A stretch of 64,000 nt of DNA from Terriglobus albidus (GTDB lineage Bacteria > Acidobacteriota > Terriglobia > Terriglobales > Acidobacteriaceae), in assembly GCF_008000815.1 (NCBI RefSeq), contig NZ_CP042806.1:3286001-3350000 (forward strand), in the 5' to 3' direction. Of this stretch, positions 35,144 to 43,610 are shown piece after piece (within the stretch, counting starts at the first letter, position 1; each line of letters opens with the position of its first letter). The translations under genes and the position numbers were made by a program. A model generated the notes under the pieces. It was not told where the DNA came from, did no database searches, and worked only from the letters and a program-made list of their open reading frames with translations.

Positions 35144-37221
35144 GTAGGGATCTAAAGGCTGCATGGCGAAGCTGGTCGGTTCTGACGCGTCTTGTCGCGC
35201 TGCTGACGGCCCTGTTTCTGCTGCTGTGGCCCATCAGCCGGCTGCAGAATGCGCTCGGTAGCACTGTCCGTGACCTCTGGATTCTCGCCGGCGGCTTGCT
35301 TCTGGTCTGTGCGATTCCGTGGGGCATTCGCCAGGCGCGTATCCGCTTTCTCTGGAGCCTGCGCAACAAGCTCGCCATTACCTATCTGCTGATCGGCCTG
35401 GCGCCGGTCGTGCTCTTCGTGACGCTGGTGCTCATCTCTGCCTACGTGGCAGCCGGACAGTTTGCGATTCACCTGGTCGCACAACGCATCCAGACGCAAC
35501 TAGACCAGATGCAGACGGAGAACACCGACTGCGCCATACACTTTGCGCGTGTGATTGCACGGCCAGAGACGAAGGTCGACCCGCACAACCTCGATCCCAG
35601 CCTGCTGGGCCTGGACAAAGCAGAGATGGAGCGCGGGCAGATCGCTATCTTTATCGATCGTCTTCCGGCTCTGCTGGCGCCGGAAGCAGGCATGGAGCAC
35701 TCGCCGCTTGGCCTGCCGGCCTGGACACCGCCGCGCGAAGGCTTCCACGGCATTGTGATCGATGACGGCCGGCTCTACCTTGCGGCGATCACGCAGCGAC
35801 ACTCGCGCAACGGGCACGCCGTTACTGTGGTGCGCAGTGTTCCGCTGGACAAGCGCATCATGGAACTTACGGCGCTGGGGCTGGGCCGCGCATCGCTGGT
35901 TCCCGTATTAGCAGAATCGACTAACCGCACGCTTCGTACGAACTTCACCATGGCTCGCCGAAGCGATGACAAGGCTCAGAGCGTCTCCGGAGGATCGTTT
36001 CCCGGAGCCGTGAACCTGCTCGACGTGCCGGTGTACTTCTTCTCGACCATCCCCATGACGGTGTGGGATACGGGAGCGAAAGAGAACGTCCCGGTCGAGG
36101 TCGACTCCCGCCCGTCACTGCTCTATACCCAGCTCTTTGCGGTCTCGATCGAAGGCCTGATGCCGGAGTTCATCCGCATTCTGCTGATCGTTCTCTGCAT
36201 CCTGTTCGCGTTTATCGAGGCGTTTGCGCTCTACATGGCGATGCGCCTCAGCAGCACGATTACGGCTTCCGTCTCCGATCTCTACGGAGCGACCCTGGCC
36301 ATCGACCGCGGCGAGCTGGCACATCGTATCCATGTAACGCGTACCGATCAGCTTGCGGAGCTCAGCCGGGCCTTCAACCGTATGAGCGGGTCGCTGCAGC
36401 GTCTGCTGGTCGAGCAGCAGGAGAAGGAGAGAATGCAGAACGAGCTCTCCATCGCGCAGGAGGTGCAGGCCAACCTGTTTCCCTCCGGCAATGTGAAGAT
36501 TCCTTCCCTGGAGCTGCATGGTGTCTGCCGCCCGGCGCGAACCGTCTCCGGCGATTACTATGACTTCATTGTCTTCCAGGATGAGGGCCAGCCGCCCAGC
36601 GGCCTCGGCATTGCGATCGGCGATATCAGCGGTAAGGGAATCTCCGCCGCGCTGCTGATGGCGACGCTGCACTCTGCCGTGCGTGCTTACCGGTTCGCGA
36701 GTGAAGAGCTGAGCCAACAGCCCCATCCCTCGCAGGATCATTGCGAGGCCCTCTTCGACTCGCCCGGACACATCCTTGGCTTGCTCAATCGCCACCTCTA
36801 CCGCAGCACCCAGCCGGAGAAGTATGCCACGCTCTTCCTGGCACAGTACGACATAGCGCGCTCGCGTCTGACGTACTCCAATGCCGGCCAGTTGCCGCCG
36901 CTGGTGTTGCGCCGCGACCGTTCTGTGCATCGGCTCGACAAAGGCGGTACTGTCGTCGGCCTGATGGACAACATGGACTACATGGATGACGCTGTCACGC
37001 TGCAGGTCGGCGATATCTTCATTGGCTACTCCGACGGCGTTACGGAGCCGGAGAACGACTTCGGCGAGTTCGGCGAGCAGCGCTTGATGGAAGTGGTATT
37101 GAGCTACCGCAATGAGCCGCTGCATGTCATCTCGGCGCAGGTGCTGCAGGCGCTCGATGCCTGGATCGGCGATGCGGAACAGCCTGACGACATCACACTT
37201 GTCCTTGCCCGTCGGGTATAA
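35140..37221 (+). CDS. membrane PP2C-type phosphatase with HAMP (RsbU/SpoIIE-like)
   Basis: A 693-residue signalling protein. Two N-terminal helices, an extracytoplasmic sensor region (about 115-345), a further helix, a HAMP linker (about 366-420), a coiled segment (LVEQQEKERMQNELSIAQ), and a SpoIIE/PP2C phosphatase domain to the end. Metal-binding aspartates are in VSGDYYDF, AIGDISGKGISAALLMA, GYSDGVTE and QPDDITLVL. Such proteins dephosphorylate anti-sigma-factor antagonists and switch stress responses. It begins at ATG 35140, overlapping the yihY-type stop, so the open frame from 34936 is not used. Confidence 0.92.
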   Translation: MSRDLKAAWRSWSVLTRLVALLTALFLLLWPISRLQNALGSTVRDLWILAGGLLLVCAIPWGIRQARIRFLWSLRNKLAITYLLIGLAPVVLFVTLVLISAYVAAGQFAIHLVAQRIQTQLDQMQTENTDCAIHFARVIARPETKVDPHNLDPSLLGLDKAEMERGQIAIFIDRLPALLAPEAGMEHSPLGLPAWTPPREGFHGIVIDDGRLYLAAITQRHSRNGHAVTVVRSVPLDKRIMELTALGLGRASLVPVLAESTNRTLRTNFTMARRSDDKAQSVSGGSFPGAVNLLDVPVYFFSTIPMTVWDTGAKENVPVEVDSRPSLLYTQLFAVSIEGLMPEFIRILLIVLCILFAFIEAFALYMAMRLSSTITASVSDLYGATLAIDRGELAHRIHVTRTDQLAELSRAFNRMSGSLQRLLVEQQEKERMQNELSIAQEVQANLFPSGNVKIPSLELHGVCRPARTVSGDYYDFIVFQDEGQPPSGLGIAIGDISGKGISAALLMATLHSAVRAYRFASEELSQQPHPSQDHCEALFDSPGHILGLLNRHLYRSTQPEKYATLFLAQYDIARSRLTYSNAGQLPPLVLRRDRSVHRLDKGGTVVGLMDNMDYMDDAVTLQVGDIFIGYSDGVTEPENDFGEFGEQRLMEVVLSYRNEPLHVISAQVLQALDAWIGDAEQPDDITLVLARRV

Positions 37222-37256
37222 GGCCCGCAGCGTGTAAGGGAGATGAAGTTAAAAGT

Positions 37257-37287
37257 AAGACGGTTCGAGCATCGCTCGAACCGTCTT
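37257..37287. terminator. bidirectional terminator
   Basis: A perfect 14-bp stem (AAGACGGTTCGAGC with complement, loop ATC), followed by TTGTTTT on the plus strand and TTACTTTTAACTT on the minus strand. It separates the phosphatase gene from the convergent chemotaxis receptor gene. Confidence 0.88.
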
Positions 37288-37319
37288 TTGTTTTGCTATT
37301 TCGTTTTGAAACCCAAAGC

Positions 37320-38792
37320 TCAGGCTGGTTCGAACTGAGTTTGAATGTCCCACGCGTTGAGAGCGCTCTTGTTGTCGCTCTGCGTCTTGCCTTCGACGAC
37401 CGCGCTCAGGATGCGAACGCTTTCGTTGAGGGCGCGCGACTCTGTCTTCAGGGTCGATGCAACCGAGGAGCTGGACTCCGCGTTTGCGGCCGACTGCTGC
37501 GTGAGAGTTTCCATGCCGGAGAGCGAACGCGAGATCTGGATGATGCCCTGTGTCTGCTCACGGCTGCGGAGGTTGATCTCGTCGACCAGGCGCTTGACCT
37601 TGGAAGACTCTTCGGTGATGCCGGCAATGGCTGCCGTCACATCGTCGAGTCTCGCCTTGCCGCTCTGCGACTTGGAGATAGACTCACCAAGCAGCTCGGC
37701 GGAATCGCGGGCCGCTTCAGCGCAGCGCTGCGACAGGGTACGGACCTCTTCGGCGACGACTGCGAAACCGAGACCGGCATCGCCTGCACGGGCCGCTTCA
37801 ACCGCAGCGTTCAGCGCAAGGATATTGGTCTGGAATGCGATCGTATCGATGATGGCGATCACCTTCGAGATCTTGCCGCTGGCGGCAGTGATGCCTTCCA
37901 TGGCGCGGATGAGTTCGTTGAGCGACGAGTTGGACTCAATGGTCTTCGCCTCGGACATGGCAACCAGCTCAGCCGTCGAGCTGCAGCTATCGCTGCTGGC
38001 CTGCGCCATGGCGCGGATCTCTTCCGAAGAAGCAGAGATCTCTTCGATGGAAGAAGCCTGGCGTGAGGAGCTCTGCGACAGACTCTCGCTTGACTCTGAG
38101 ACCTGGTCCGCGGAATCCGATACACGGTTGGCGCGCAGTGCTAGGTTCTTGGCAAGCTCGCGCAGAGGAGCGCTGACCTTCCGTTCCATGATGATCAGGG
38201 AGCCGCCGGCAACAACCAGGGCCAGCAGGAAGAGCGCGATGCCCAGCACAGCCTGAACATGGTTGGCCGAGGTCACAGACTCCAGCTCCGCGCGGTAGCT
38301 TGTGCTGCCCACTTCGGTGCGAAGCTCGTCGATGGCTTTGTCTACCGCCGCCTGGTCACGGTCGAGTGTCGCGAGCATATTCGGATCAGCGCTTGCCGGG
38401 TTGGCAATCGCCTTCGCATACGCACCACGAGCGCGCTCATGCAGCTCCTGATAGCGAGCGATCAGGTCACTGGCCTTCTGGCCGTAAGTGGAGTTATAGG
38501 AGAGCTTCTCCTTTGCAGCTTCCAGGGCGCTGAGAACGGCCCGGGTCTCCGTGTCGCCGGTATTCAGCGCCGACGGATCCTGCAACATCAAAGCGTCCTT
38601 GTAGGACTTCGCTACTCGCTGGGAACTGGACTCCGCGAGCTGGAGGTTGGAAGCGCCGGGGAACAGGAAGTCCGACGCTACGTGAAGATGGCGTTGTACC
38701 GTGGATGTGGTGATCGCCATCAGCGCAAAGAAAAAGACATACCCGAGCGCGAGGGCGCCAATGCTCCAGAAAAGTTTGCCTCTAATGCCCAT
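37320..38792 (-). CDS. methyl-accepting chemotaxis protein
   Basis: A 490-residue receptor: TM1 ([20 protein letters not shown]), a helical periplasmic sensor domain (about 35-185), TM2 ([20 protein letters not shown]), and a cytoplasmic signalling domain whose hairpin tip reads [20 protein letters not shown], with [19 protein letters not shown] after it. The ATG at 38792 has GGAG nine bases upstream; the TTG at 38807 in the same frame is not needed. Ligand unknown. No che genes or flagellar genes are nearby, so it must couple to a distant chemotaxis cluster. Confidence 0.93.
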   Translation of the reverse strand: MGIRGKLFWSIGALALGYVFFFALMAITTSTVQRHLHVASDFLFPGASNLQLAESSSQRVAKSYKDALMLQDPSALNTGDTETRAVLSALEAAKEKLSYNSTYGQKASDLIARYQELHERARGAYAKAIANPASADPNMLATLDRDQAAVDKAIDELRTEVGSTSYRAELESVTSANHVQAVLGIALFLLALVVAGGSLIIMERKVSAPLRELAKNLALRANRVSDSADQVSESSESLSQSSSRQASSIEEISASSEEIRAMAQASSDSCSSTAELVAMSEAKTIESNSSLNELIRAMEGITAASGKISKVIAIIDTIAFQTNILALNAAVEAARAGDAGLGFAVVAEEVRTLSQRCAEAARDSAELLGESISKSQSGKARLDDVTAAIAGITEESSKVKRLVDEINLRSREQTQGIIQISRSLSGMETLTQQSAANAESSSSVASTLKTESRALNESVRILSAVVEGKTQSDNKSALNAWDIQTQFEPA

Positions 38793-38849
38793 TACAGTTA
38801 ACTCCAAAAGGGATAATCAGTGTCTCAATGGCGACAGTGTGTGGTGCAC

Positions 38850-38882
38850 AACTAGCACTGCTCTTCAGAGCAGTGACTAGTT
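38850..38882. terminator. hairpin overlapping the TonB-C stop codon
   Basis: CACTGCTCT pairs with AGAGCAGTG around TC, extended by AACTAG and CTAGTT after one bulged base. It overlaps the TAG stop at 38877-38879. There is no U tract. Confidence 0.5.
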
Positions 38883-39209
38883 GTTTGCTTCAAAGTTGAT
38901 CTCGACGGTGACCGTCTCGGTTGCGTCGCCGGGAGCGAACTTCCAACGCTTCACAGCATCGACAGCAGCGGAAACCAGCATCTTGTTCGGGCTGTCCGAC
39001 TCGGCCTTCAGAACGTTACCACCTGCATCGACGGTTGCAGCAACGCGGATCACGCCGCCAATGTGCATCTGCTTGGCGAGAGCAGGATAAGTGGGAGGGG
39101 TCTTCGACACAGCCTTACGCGACTGCGCGTGAAGAGAGTTGGTGGTCAGAAAGAACAGGCCAGCGGCGAAAAGCACCAGAGAAGACTTAGGTGACAAGGC
39201 GTACTTCAT
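38877..39209 (-). CDS. periplasmic TonB C-terminal-domain protein
   Basis: A 110-residue protein: signal peptide (SSLVLFAAGLFFLTTNSLHA) then a bare TonB C-terminal domain (TPPTYPALAKQMHIGGVIRV, then VDAVKRWKFAPG). Classical TonB keeps an N-terminal anchor and a Pro-rich spacer; both are absent here, so after export it would be a free periplasmic domain. An AAGGAG site lies eight bases before ATG 39209; the open frame from 39233 is an extension. It might modulate TonB-receptor contacts rather than transmit energy itself. Stand-alone gene. Confidence 0.85.
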   Translation of the reverse strand: MKYALSPKSSLVLFAAGLFFLTTNSLHAQSRKAVSKTPPTYPALAKQMHIGGVIRVAATVDAGGNVLKAESDSPNKMLVSAAVDAVKRWKFAPGDATETVTVEINFEANN

Positions 39210-39559
39210 GAGAGGGCTCCTTAGGAAAGTCATTCACTCTCACTATCGGCACTCCGGGTGTGGCCATTAGAGAAACAGCGGTATTGCGACATATTTTTTT
39301 ACTGCGTTAGAAATCGACGAATCTGGCCGCCGCGTTTGAAGCGGTTTCGAGCCGTTTCTTCAACAAATACTGCAATTTAGGCGGCCTGCGCAGGTCTGGG
39401 AAGGTGCGTATGGGTGAAGCCGTACGATGTTGCTACGATCGTCGCACTAGTTACCTTTAGCACTGTCCTATTTCGAGACATGGGTATTGGCAAGGGTGTT
39501 CACGTTGGATGGGAGAAGCGAGCAAGCGTACAAGTGCGACTTCAGTGCGGGGTTATAGC
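39210..39559. other. intergenic region without a recognised gene
   Basis: Contains the promoter area of the TonB-C gene, including an A/T-rich tract near 39290. A 60-codon frame at 39414-39596 runs into the adjacent hairpin cluster and has no recognisable similarity. Nothing else was supported. Confidence 0.4.
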
Positions 39560-39690
39560 GCGGGCCTTCAGCCCTTTAACATCTTGTGGGCGCTGAGACC
39601 TGGGGCGTTGCCCCCAGGCTGATATAGAGCGCACCTTTGGTGCTTATACAGCCGGGTGCCCCACCCTCGCAACGCTAGGGTGGGCGAGGA
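39560..39690. repeat. intergenic cluster of four hairpins (repeat-like)
   Basis: Four short palindromes follow each other: GGGC/GCCC at 39562-39574, CCTGGGG/CCCCCAGG at 39599-39618, GCACC/GGTGC at 39631-39643, and CCCACCCT/AGGGTGGG at 39660-39684. The sequence is unlike its surroundings and resembles multi-hairpin repeats found between genes in acidobacterial genomes. That likeness is from memory and needs a genome search. Confidence 0.55.
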
Positions 39691-39738
39691 ATACCCCGAA
39701 TTTCTAACAAAAGCACAAACGAATTTGTCGATGCGCAC

Positions 39739-39811
39739 CTAGTATGGTGAGTCTAAAGTTCGTGACATAAATCATGAAGAGCTTTTGCCATCCGAAGCGC
39801 TGAAAAAGCAG
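39739..39811 (+). mobile_element. MITE-like element, copy C (truncated)
   Basis: Starts with CTAGTATGGTGAGTCTAAAG and continues with the same core as copies A and B (CATAAAT, GAAGAGC, CCGAAGCGCTGAAAAAGCAG) but ends abruptly at about 39811, without the right inverted repeat. It lies just beyond the stop of the convergent beta-propeller gene. Confidence 0.65.
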
Positions 39812-39825
39812 ACTCCGGACCCTGG

Positions 39826-41013
39826 CTACTTCACGTTGAATGCCTTCACTCCAATGGCATTCGGCTGTGCACCGGCGGGCAGCATGGTGAACAGCTCCGG
39901 CTGCCCATTGCGGCCAGCGGTGCGAATCACAGCGACGTCGCCGGACTTAGAATTAGCGGCCAGCAACAGGTGTTCATCGTTTGAGAAGGCGAGTGCATCA
40001 GGCGCTGTACCCGTGCGGACACTGTTGACTCGTTTGCCATCGTCGATGCTGTACAGGCTCAGCATGTCCGCGCCGAAGTTTGAGACCCAGAAGCTCGTAT
40101 TGTCCTTGCCGATCACACCGTGAACGGGATGCGTACCGATGGGAAAGGTGTTGCTCACTTCATTGGTCCAGCCAGAGATCTCCGAGATCGTGTTTGAGTC
40201 GAAGTTCGAGACAAACAGTTCAAAGCCATCCGGCTTGAGCGTGATCTGCATCGGCGTCTCGCCCACGTCCAGCATGGTCAGAAAAGCATCGCGCTGCAGT
40301 GATGGGTCCTGTTTGCCACGCCACTCGTTTGGATCGGCCGCGAGCCACACTGCCATCACCTGTCGATTCGCTGAGCAGGTAACGAAGACCTTGGTTGAGT
40401 CTTTGATGATGACCGCATCGGTCGCCTCAGGGCAGTTGCCCCAGGTGCTGCGAAGCTTCAGTGGAGGGGCAGACGGTTCTGTGGACACGGCATAGACCGA
40501 GACCGATCCTGATTCCCGGTTCGTGACCACGACAGCGCGATTGTCCGGTGCTACCACCACGACGCCCGGCTTCTCGCCTGCGCCGACTACAGCGATCTGC
40601 CGACGCGTATCGAGATCGATGACCGAGATAGAGTTAGAGCCTGAGTTGGCCGTATAGGCGCGTTTTCCATCGTGATCGACTGCGATAGAGTAGGGACCGC
40701 GCTGTACGCCGATGGTGGCTTCAATGCGGTTCAGCTCCGTATTGATCACCGTGACGGTGCCGGAGCCGGCATTGGCGATGTACACCTCATTCCGTACCGG
40801 GTTGACGGCGATGCCTGAGGGCGACTGGCCTACCTGCAACACCTTGTCCTGGCGCAGGTACACCAGGTCCAGCACGGTGACGGTATTGGCCGCGCCGTTG
40901 GTGACATACGCAAATTCGCGATAGTTTGCCGGGTATTCCGGAAAGGCGCCGCGCCTGCAACCGGCGAGGAGTACCAGCATGGCAGGAAGGGCAGCCCGGA
41001 ACAGCGATTTCAC
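39826..41013 (-). CDS. YncE-like beta-propeller lipoprotein
   Basis: A 395-residue protein with a lipoprotein signal (MLVLLAGC, lipidated Cys near residue 19) and repeated beta-propeller blades, each with a motif like VYIANAGSGTVTVINTELNR, AYTANSGSNSISVIDLDTRR or LFVSNFDSNTISEI. Proteins with this fold include lactonases and YVTN-repeat surface proteins. Function is unknown. A GTG at 41013 is used as start since it puts the lipobox at a normal distance; the frame stays open to 41310 across the divergent proline dehydrogenase gene, which is unlikely to be coding. The ribosome site is weak. Confidence 0.8.
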   Translation of the reverse strand: MKSLFRAALPAMLVLLAGCRRGAFPEYPANYREFAYVTNGAANTVTVLDLVYLRQDKVLQVGQSPSGIAVNPVRNEVYIANAGSGTVTVINTELNRIEATIGVQRGPYSIAVDHDGKRAYTANSGSNSISVIDLDTRRQIAVVGAGEKPGVVVVAPDNRAVVVTNRESGSVSVYAVSTEPSAPPLKLRSTWGNCPEATDAVIIKDSTKVFVTCSANRQVMAVWLAADPNEWRGKQDPSLQRDAFLTMLDVGETPMQITLKPDGFELFVSNFDSNTISEISGWTNEVSNTFPIGTHPVHGVIGKDNTSFWVSNFGADMLSLYSIDDGKRVNSVRTGTAPDALAFSNDEHLLLAANSKSGDVAVIRTAGRNGQPELFTMLPAGAQPNAIGVKAFNVK

Positions 41014-41061
41014 ACGCACAGATGCGAGTGTATCAATCCCGCGCCCTTGCAAAGCAATGCC

Positions 41062-42015
41062 ATGAAGGCTACATTGCAAAAGAACCAGAGGGAAAACGAG
41101 ACCTTGCTTCGCAGTTTCTTCATCGCACTCTCCCAAAACAAACAGATGCGCGCTTTCTCTGAGCGCTCCACCCTTGGCCGCCGGATGTCCAGCCGGTTCG
41201 TTGCCGGTATGACGCTGGACGAGGCTCTGAAAGCCTGCGAAGACCTTAATCGGCAGGGTATGGCCGTCACGCTCGATGCCCTGGGAGAGAGTGTCCTCTC
41301 CGAGGAGCACGCACGCCGCACCGGAAGGCTCTACGCGCAGATGATTGACGCAATCGCCCAGCGCAACCTGAGGGCCAATGTCAGCCTGAAGCTCACGCAG
41401 ATGGGCATGGATGTGGATCCGCTGCTGGCCGAAGAGGTGGTCGGGGAACTAGTAGAGCAGGCCTCCCGTCTCGGGAACTTCGTGCGCCTTGATATGGAAG
41501 GCTCCGGCTATACGGAGGCGACGGTCGCCATGACGGAGCGTCTCTTTCACAAATACGGCGCTGCCGGCACCGTGTTGCAGGCCTACCTCTACCGCACCGA
41601 GCAGGATGTCGAACGGCTGCTGGAGCAGGGAATCCGCATCCGGCTTTGCAAGGGGGCCTACAAGGAACCGGCGTCACTGGCATTTCCGGAGAAAGCCGAT
41701 GTCGACGCGAACTACCTCAAGCTTGCCAAACGATGCATAACCAGCGGTGTCTTCTGCGGCATGGCAACGCATGATGAACGCATCATCGAAGAGCTGAAGC
41801 GATTCGCCATCGAGTCGAAGCTGCCGAAGACGGCCTTCGAGTTCCAGATGCTCTATGGCGTGCGGCGCGACCTGCAGCGTGCGCTGGTGATGGAGGGCTG
41901 GGGCGTGCGCGTCTATCTACCTTTCGGGCCGGAGTGGTACCCCTACTTCATGCGCCGGCTGGCTGAACGCCCGGCGAACCTGATCTTCCTGGCGAAGAAC
42001 TTCTTCCGGAATTAA
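41062..42015 (+). CDS. proline dehydrogenase (monofunctional)
   Basis: A 317-residue FAD enzyme of the monofunctional PRODH type that oxidises proline to pyrroline-5-carboxylate and passes electrons to quinones. Recognisable segments: VSLKLTQMGMDVDP, FVRLDMEGSGYTEAT, RIRLCKGAYKEPASLAF and EFQMLYGVRRDLQRAL, ending with YLPFGPEWYPYFMRRLAERP. These line the (beta-alpha)8 barrel active site. The start could be ATG 41062 or TTG 41104, where family similarity begins. No P5C dehydrogenase gene is next to it. Confidence 0.92.
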   Translation: MKATLQKNQRENETLLRSFFIALSQNKQMRAFSERSTLGRRMSSRFVAGMTLDEALKACEDLNRQGMAVTLDALGESVLSEEHARRTGRLYAQMIDAIAQRNLRANVSLKLTQMGMDVDPLLAEEVVGELVEQASRLGNFVRLDMEGSGYTEATVAMTERLFHKYGAAGTVLQAYLYRTEQDVERLLEQGIRIRLCKGAYKEPASLAFPEKADVDANYLKLAKRCITSGVFCGMATHDERIIEELKRFAIESKLPKTAFEFQMLYGVRRDLQRALVMEGWGVRVYLPFGPEWYPYFMRRLAERPANLIFLAKNFFRN

Positions 42016-42020
42016 AGAAG

Positions 42021-42057
42021 AAAGGCCCACGCCGGCATGTGCCATGCGTGGGCCTTT
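42021..42057. terminator. bidirectional terminator
   Basis: AAAGGCCCACGC pairs perfectly with GCGTGGGCCTTT; the loop itself can pair GGCA with TGCC. It lies between the convergent proline dehydrogenase and redoxin genes. Confidence 0.85.
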
Positions 42058-42065
42058 GAAAATGG

Positions 42066-43301
42066 TTAGTTGCTCGCCTTCAGCGTCTCCGACTTCTCGG
42101 CCAGCAGCTTCTCTACCAATTCTGTGGTCTCTTTGACCAGCTCTTCATGAGCCTTGCCGGTCGCAGGACCGGAGAAGCCGGCATGGATCTCGCGCACCTT
42201 GCCATCGCGGTCCAGGAAGAAGCTTGTCGGCCAGCAGTTCAGGTTTTCGGCGCCGGTGATCTTCTCGTTCAACTGGTCAGTGGTTCCGGCCAGCAGCACG
42301 GGATAGGTCACGTTGTAGCGCTTGATGAAGGCCTTTACGCGGACCGGGTTCTTGAGCTGATCTTCGTCCTGCTCGAAGGTCAGGCTGACAACCTCCAGAC
42401 CCTTGTTGTGGAACTTCTTGTAGAGCGACTCAAGCAACGGAGCCTCATCGTGGCAATTCGGGCACCACGATCCGCCGACGGCTACCAGGACGACCTTGTC
42501 CTTGAACTCCGGGTCCTTGCTGGAGACCGTCTTGCCGTTCAGGTCAGGGAAGCTGAAAGACAGCGGCTGGGCCGGATCCTTCCAGCGGGTCTGTTCCGTG
42601 GTGGCCGTTGGAGGAGCCAGGTTCTCCTTGCGCGCGTCGACTGGACGGCGAGCCGTCCACTGCTGGTCGTCCTTGAGAGCGTTAGTGACCACCAGGGTGC
42701 CGTCGTCCTGCGGCTTCAGGGTGTAGAGCGCTGGTCCGGCGGCCGTGAAGTGCGACAGGACATACTGTTTCGTCTCGGCGTCATAGTTGCCGTACAGGCC
42801 GCCGGTATCGCCATCGATACGCAGGATGGCGCCCTTCACGAGGGTGGGTGTCTGCTCGATCTTCATGTTCCAGGCCGACTCGCCCTTGGTGGAGGTGCCG
42901 ACGGCAATCTCCCAATCGCCGTGAATATCCGGCCCCTTGGCGACCGTGGACTTGGCCGCCGCACCACGGTGCAGCGCCAGCGGATACTTCGTCGTCGCGG
43001 TACCGAAGGTGCCGGTCAGATCGTCGCCCTTGACGGTCGCGTCGACCTTGCGGGCGAAGTAGTCGAAGCTCAGGACCAGGTTTCCATCCGTGGCAGACCC
43101 GCTGGTGGCTTCCCAGCGTTCCGGTCCGCTTAGAAAAGCGCCCTTCACTCCATTGGATTCCTGCTTGAGCTCCAGCTTGACGGGGACCTTCTGCCCATGG
43201 ATCTCAGAGTAGCCCTCCCACGTTCCGGTCAACGCCGATTGGCCAAGGGCCGGTAGAGTGAAGGCGAGAACAGAGGCGAATGTGACAAGACGTGCATTCA
43301 T
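42066..43301 (-). CDS. TlpA-family thiol-disulfide redoxin with N-terminal extension
   Basis: A 411-residue exported protein: signal peptide (LVTFASVLAFTLPALGQ), about 230 residues of beta-rich sequence (LTGTWEGYSEIHGQKVPVKL and similar repeats), then a TlpA/AhpC-type thioredoxin fold with the active-site motif GGSWCPNCHDEAPLLESLY. The CPNC pair indicates disulfide reductase activity in the periplasm. An AAGGAAA site precedes ATG 43301. A Cys-rich short ORF with its own promoter lies 142 bases upstream on the same strand, hinting at control by cysteine supply. Confidence 0.88.
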   Translation of the reverse strand: MNARLVTFASVLAFTLPALGQSALTGTWEGYSEIHGQKVPVKLELKQESNGVKGAFLSGPERWEATSGSATDGNLVLSFDYFARKVDATVKGDDLTGTFGTATTKYPLALHRGAAAKSTVAKGPDIHGDWEIAVGTSTKGESAWNMKIEQTPTLVKGAILRIDGDTGGLYGNYDAETKQYVLSHFTAAGPALYTLKPQDDGTLVVTNALKDDQQWTARRPVDARKENLAPPTATTEQTRWKDPAQPLSFSFPDLNGKTVSSKDPEFKDKVVLVAVGGSWCPNCHDEAPLLESLYKKFHNKGLEVVSLTFEQDEDQLKNPVRVKAFIKRYNVTYPVLLAGTTDQLNEKITGAENLNCWPTSFFLDRDGKVREIHAGFSGPATGKAHEELVKETTELVEKLLAEKSETLKASN

Positions 43302-43443
43302 GGTCGTTTCCTTGCTGTTGAACGGTTCAGGTGGCATCTCCGGGGGCAAATAAGAAGGCCCACGACTTCAGAGGAAGTTCGCAGGCTCGCGGAGAATTGG
43401 ATGTTTTCTGGATTAGGAGGGAATCAGGCTAGGATCGCTGACT

Positions 43444-43527
43444 CTACCGTCCGGAACGCAATTCCACGGCGGCCTGCTGCGGACAGCAGCAGCGGCAACA
43501 ACAAGCGCGGATGGCGTAGTAAGACAT
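43444..43527 (-). CDS. Cys-rich 27-residue short ORF, possible leader peptide
   Basis: The ORF encodes 27 residues: MSYYAIRACCCRCCCPQQ then AAVELRSGR, ending in TAG. Six cysteines fall within seven residues. Upstream on the same strand TTGACC (43558-43563) and TATTGT (43535-43540) are spaced by 17 bases, so the expected transcription start coincides with the ATG and the mRNA would be leaderless. It precedes the redoxin gene in the same direction. Poly-cysteine leaderless ORFs act as cysteine-responsive attenuators in mycobacteria; the same role here is inference. Confidence 0.45.
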   Translation of the reverse strand: MSYYAIRACCCRCCCPQQAAVELRSGR

Positions 43528-43534
43528 CTTCTGC

Positions 43535-43563
43535 ACAATAATCGATACGTCCCAGCCGGTCAA
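43535..43563 (-). promoter_or_regulatory. candidate sigma-70-type promoter of the Cys-rich ORF
   Basis: On the minus strand a -35-like TTGACC and a -10-like TATTGT are 17 bases apart. The likely start site is 7-8 bases further on, at 43527-43528, which is the first base of the ATG or the base before it. Confidence 0.45.
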
Positions 43564-43610
43564 GCACGAACGACCGGGGCACCGACTTCATATACTTAGA
43601 TGCATCAACT

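Noticed and set aside
36115-37125. 336-codon open frame on the minus strand
   Set aside because: Antisense to the PP2C phosphatase domain, which has all its motifs.
41014-41310. N-terminal extension of the beta-propeller lipoprotein
   Set aside because: It would overlap the divergent proline dehydrogenase gene and bury the lipoprotein signal inside the protein.
42147-43133. 328-codon open frame on the plus strand
   Set aside because: Antisense to the redoxin gene.
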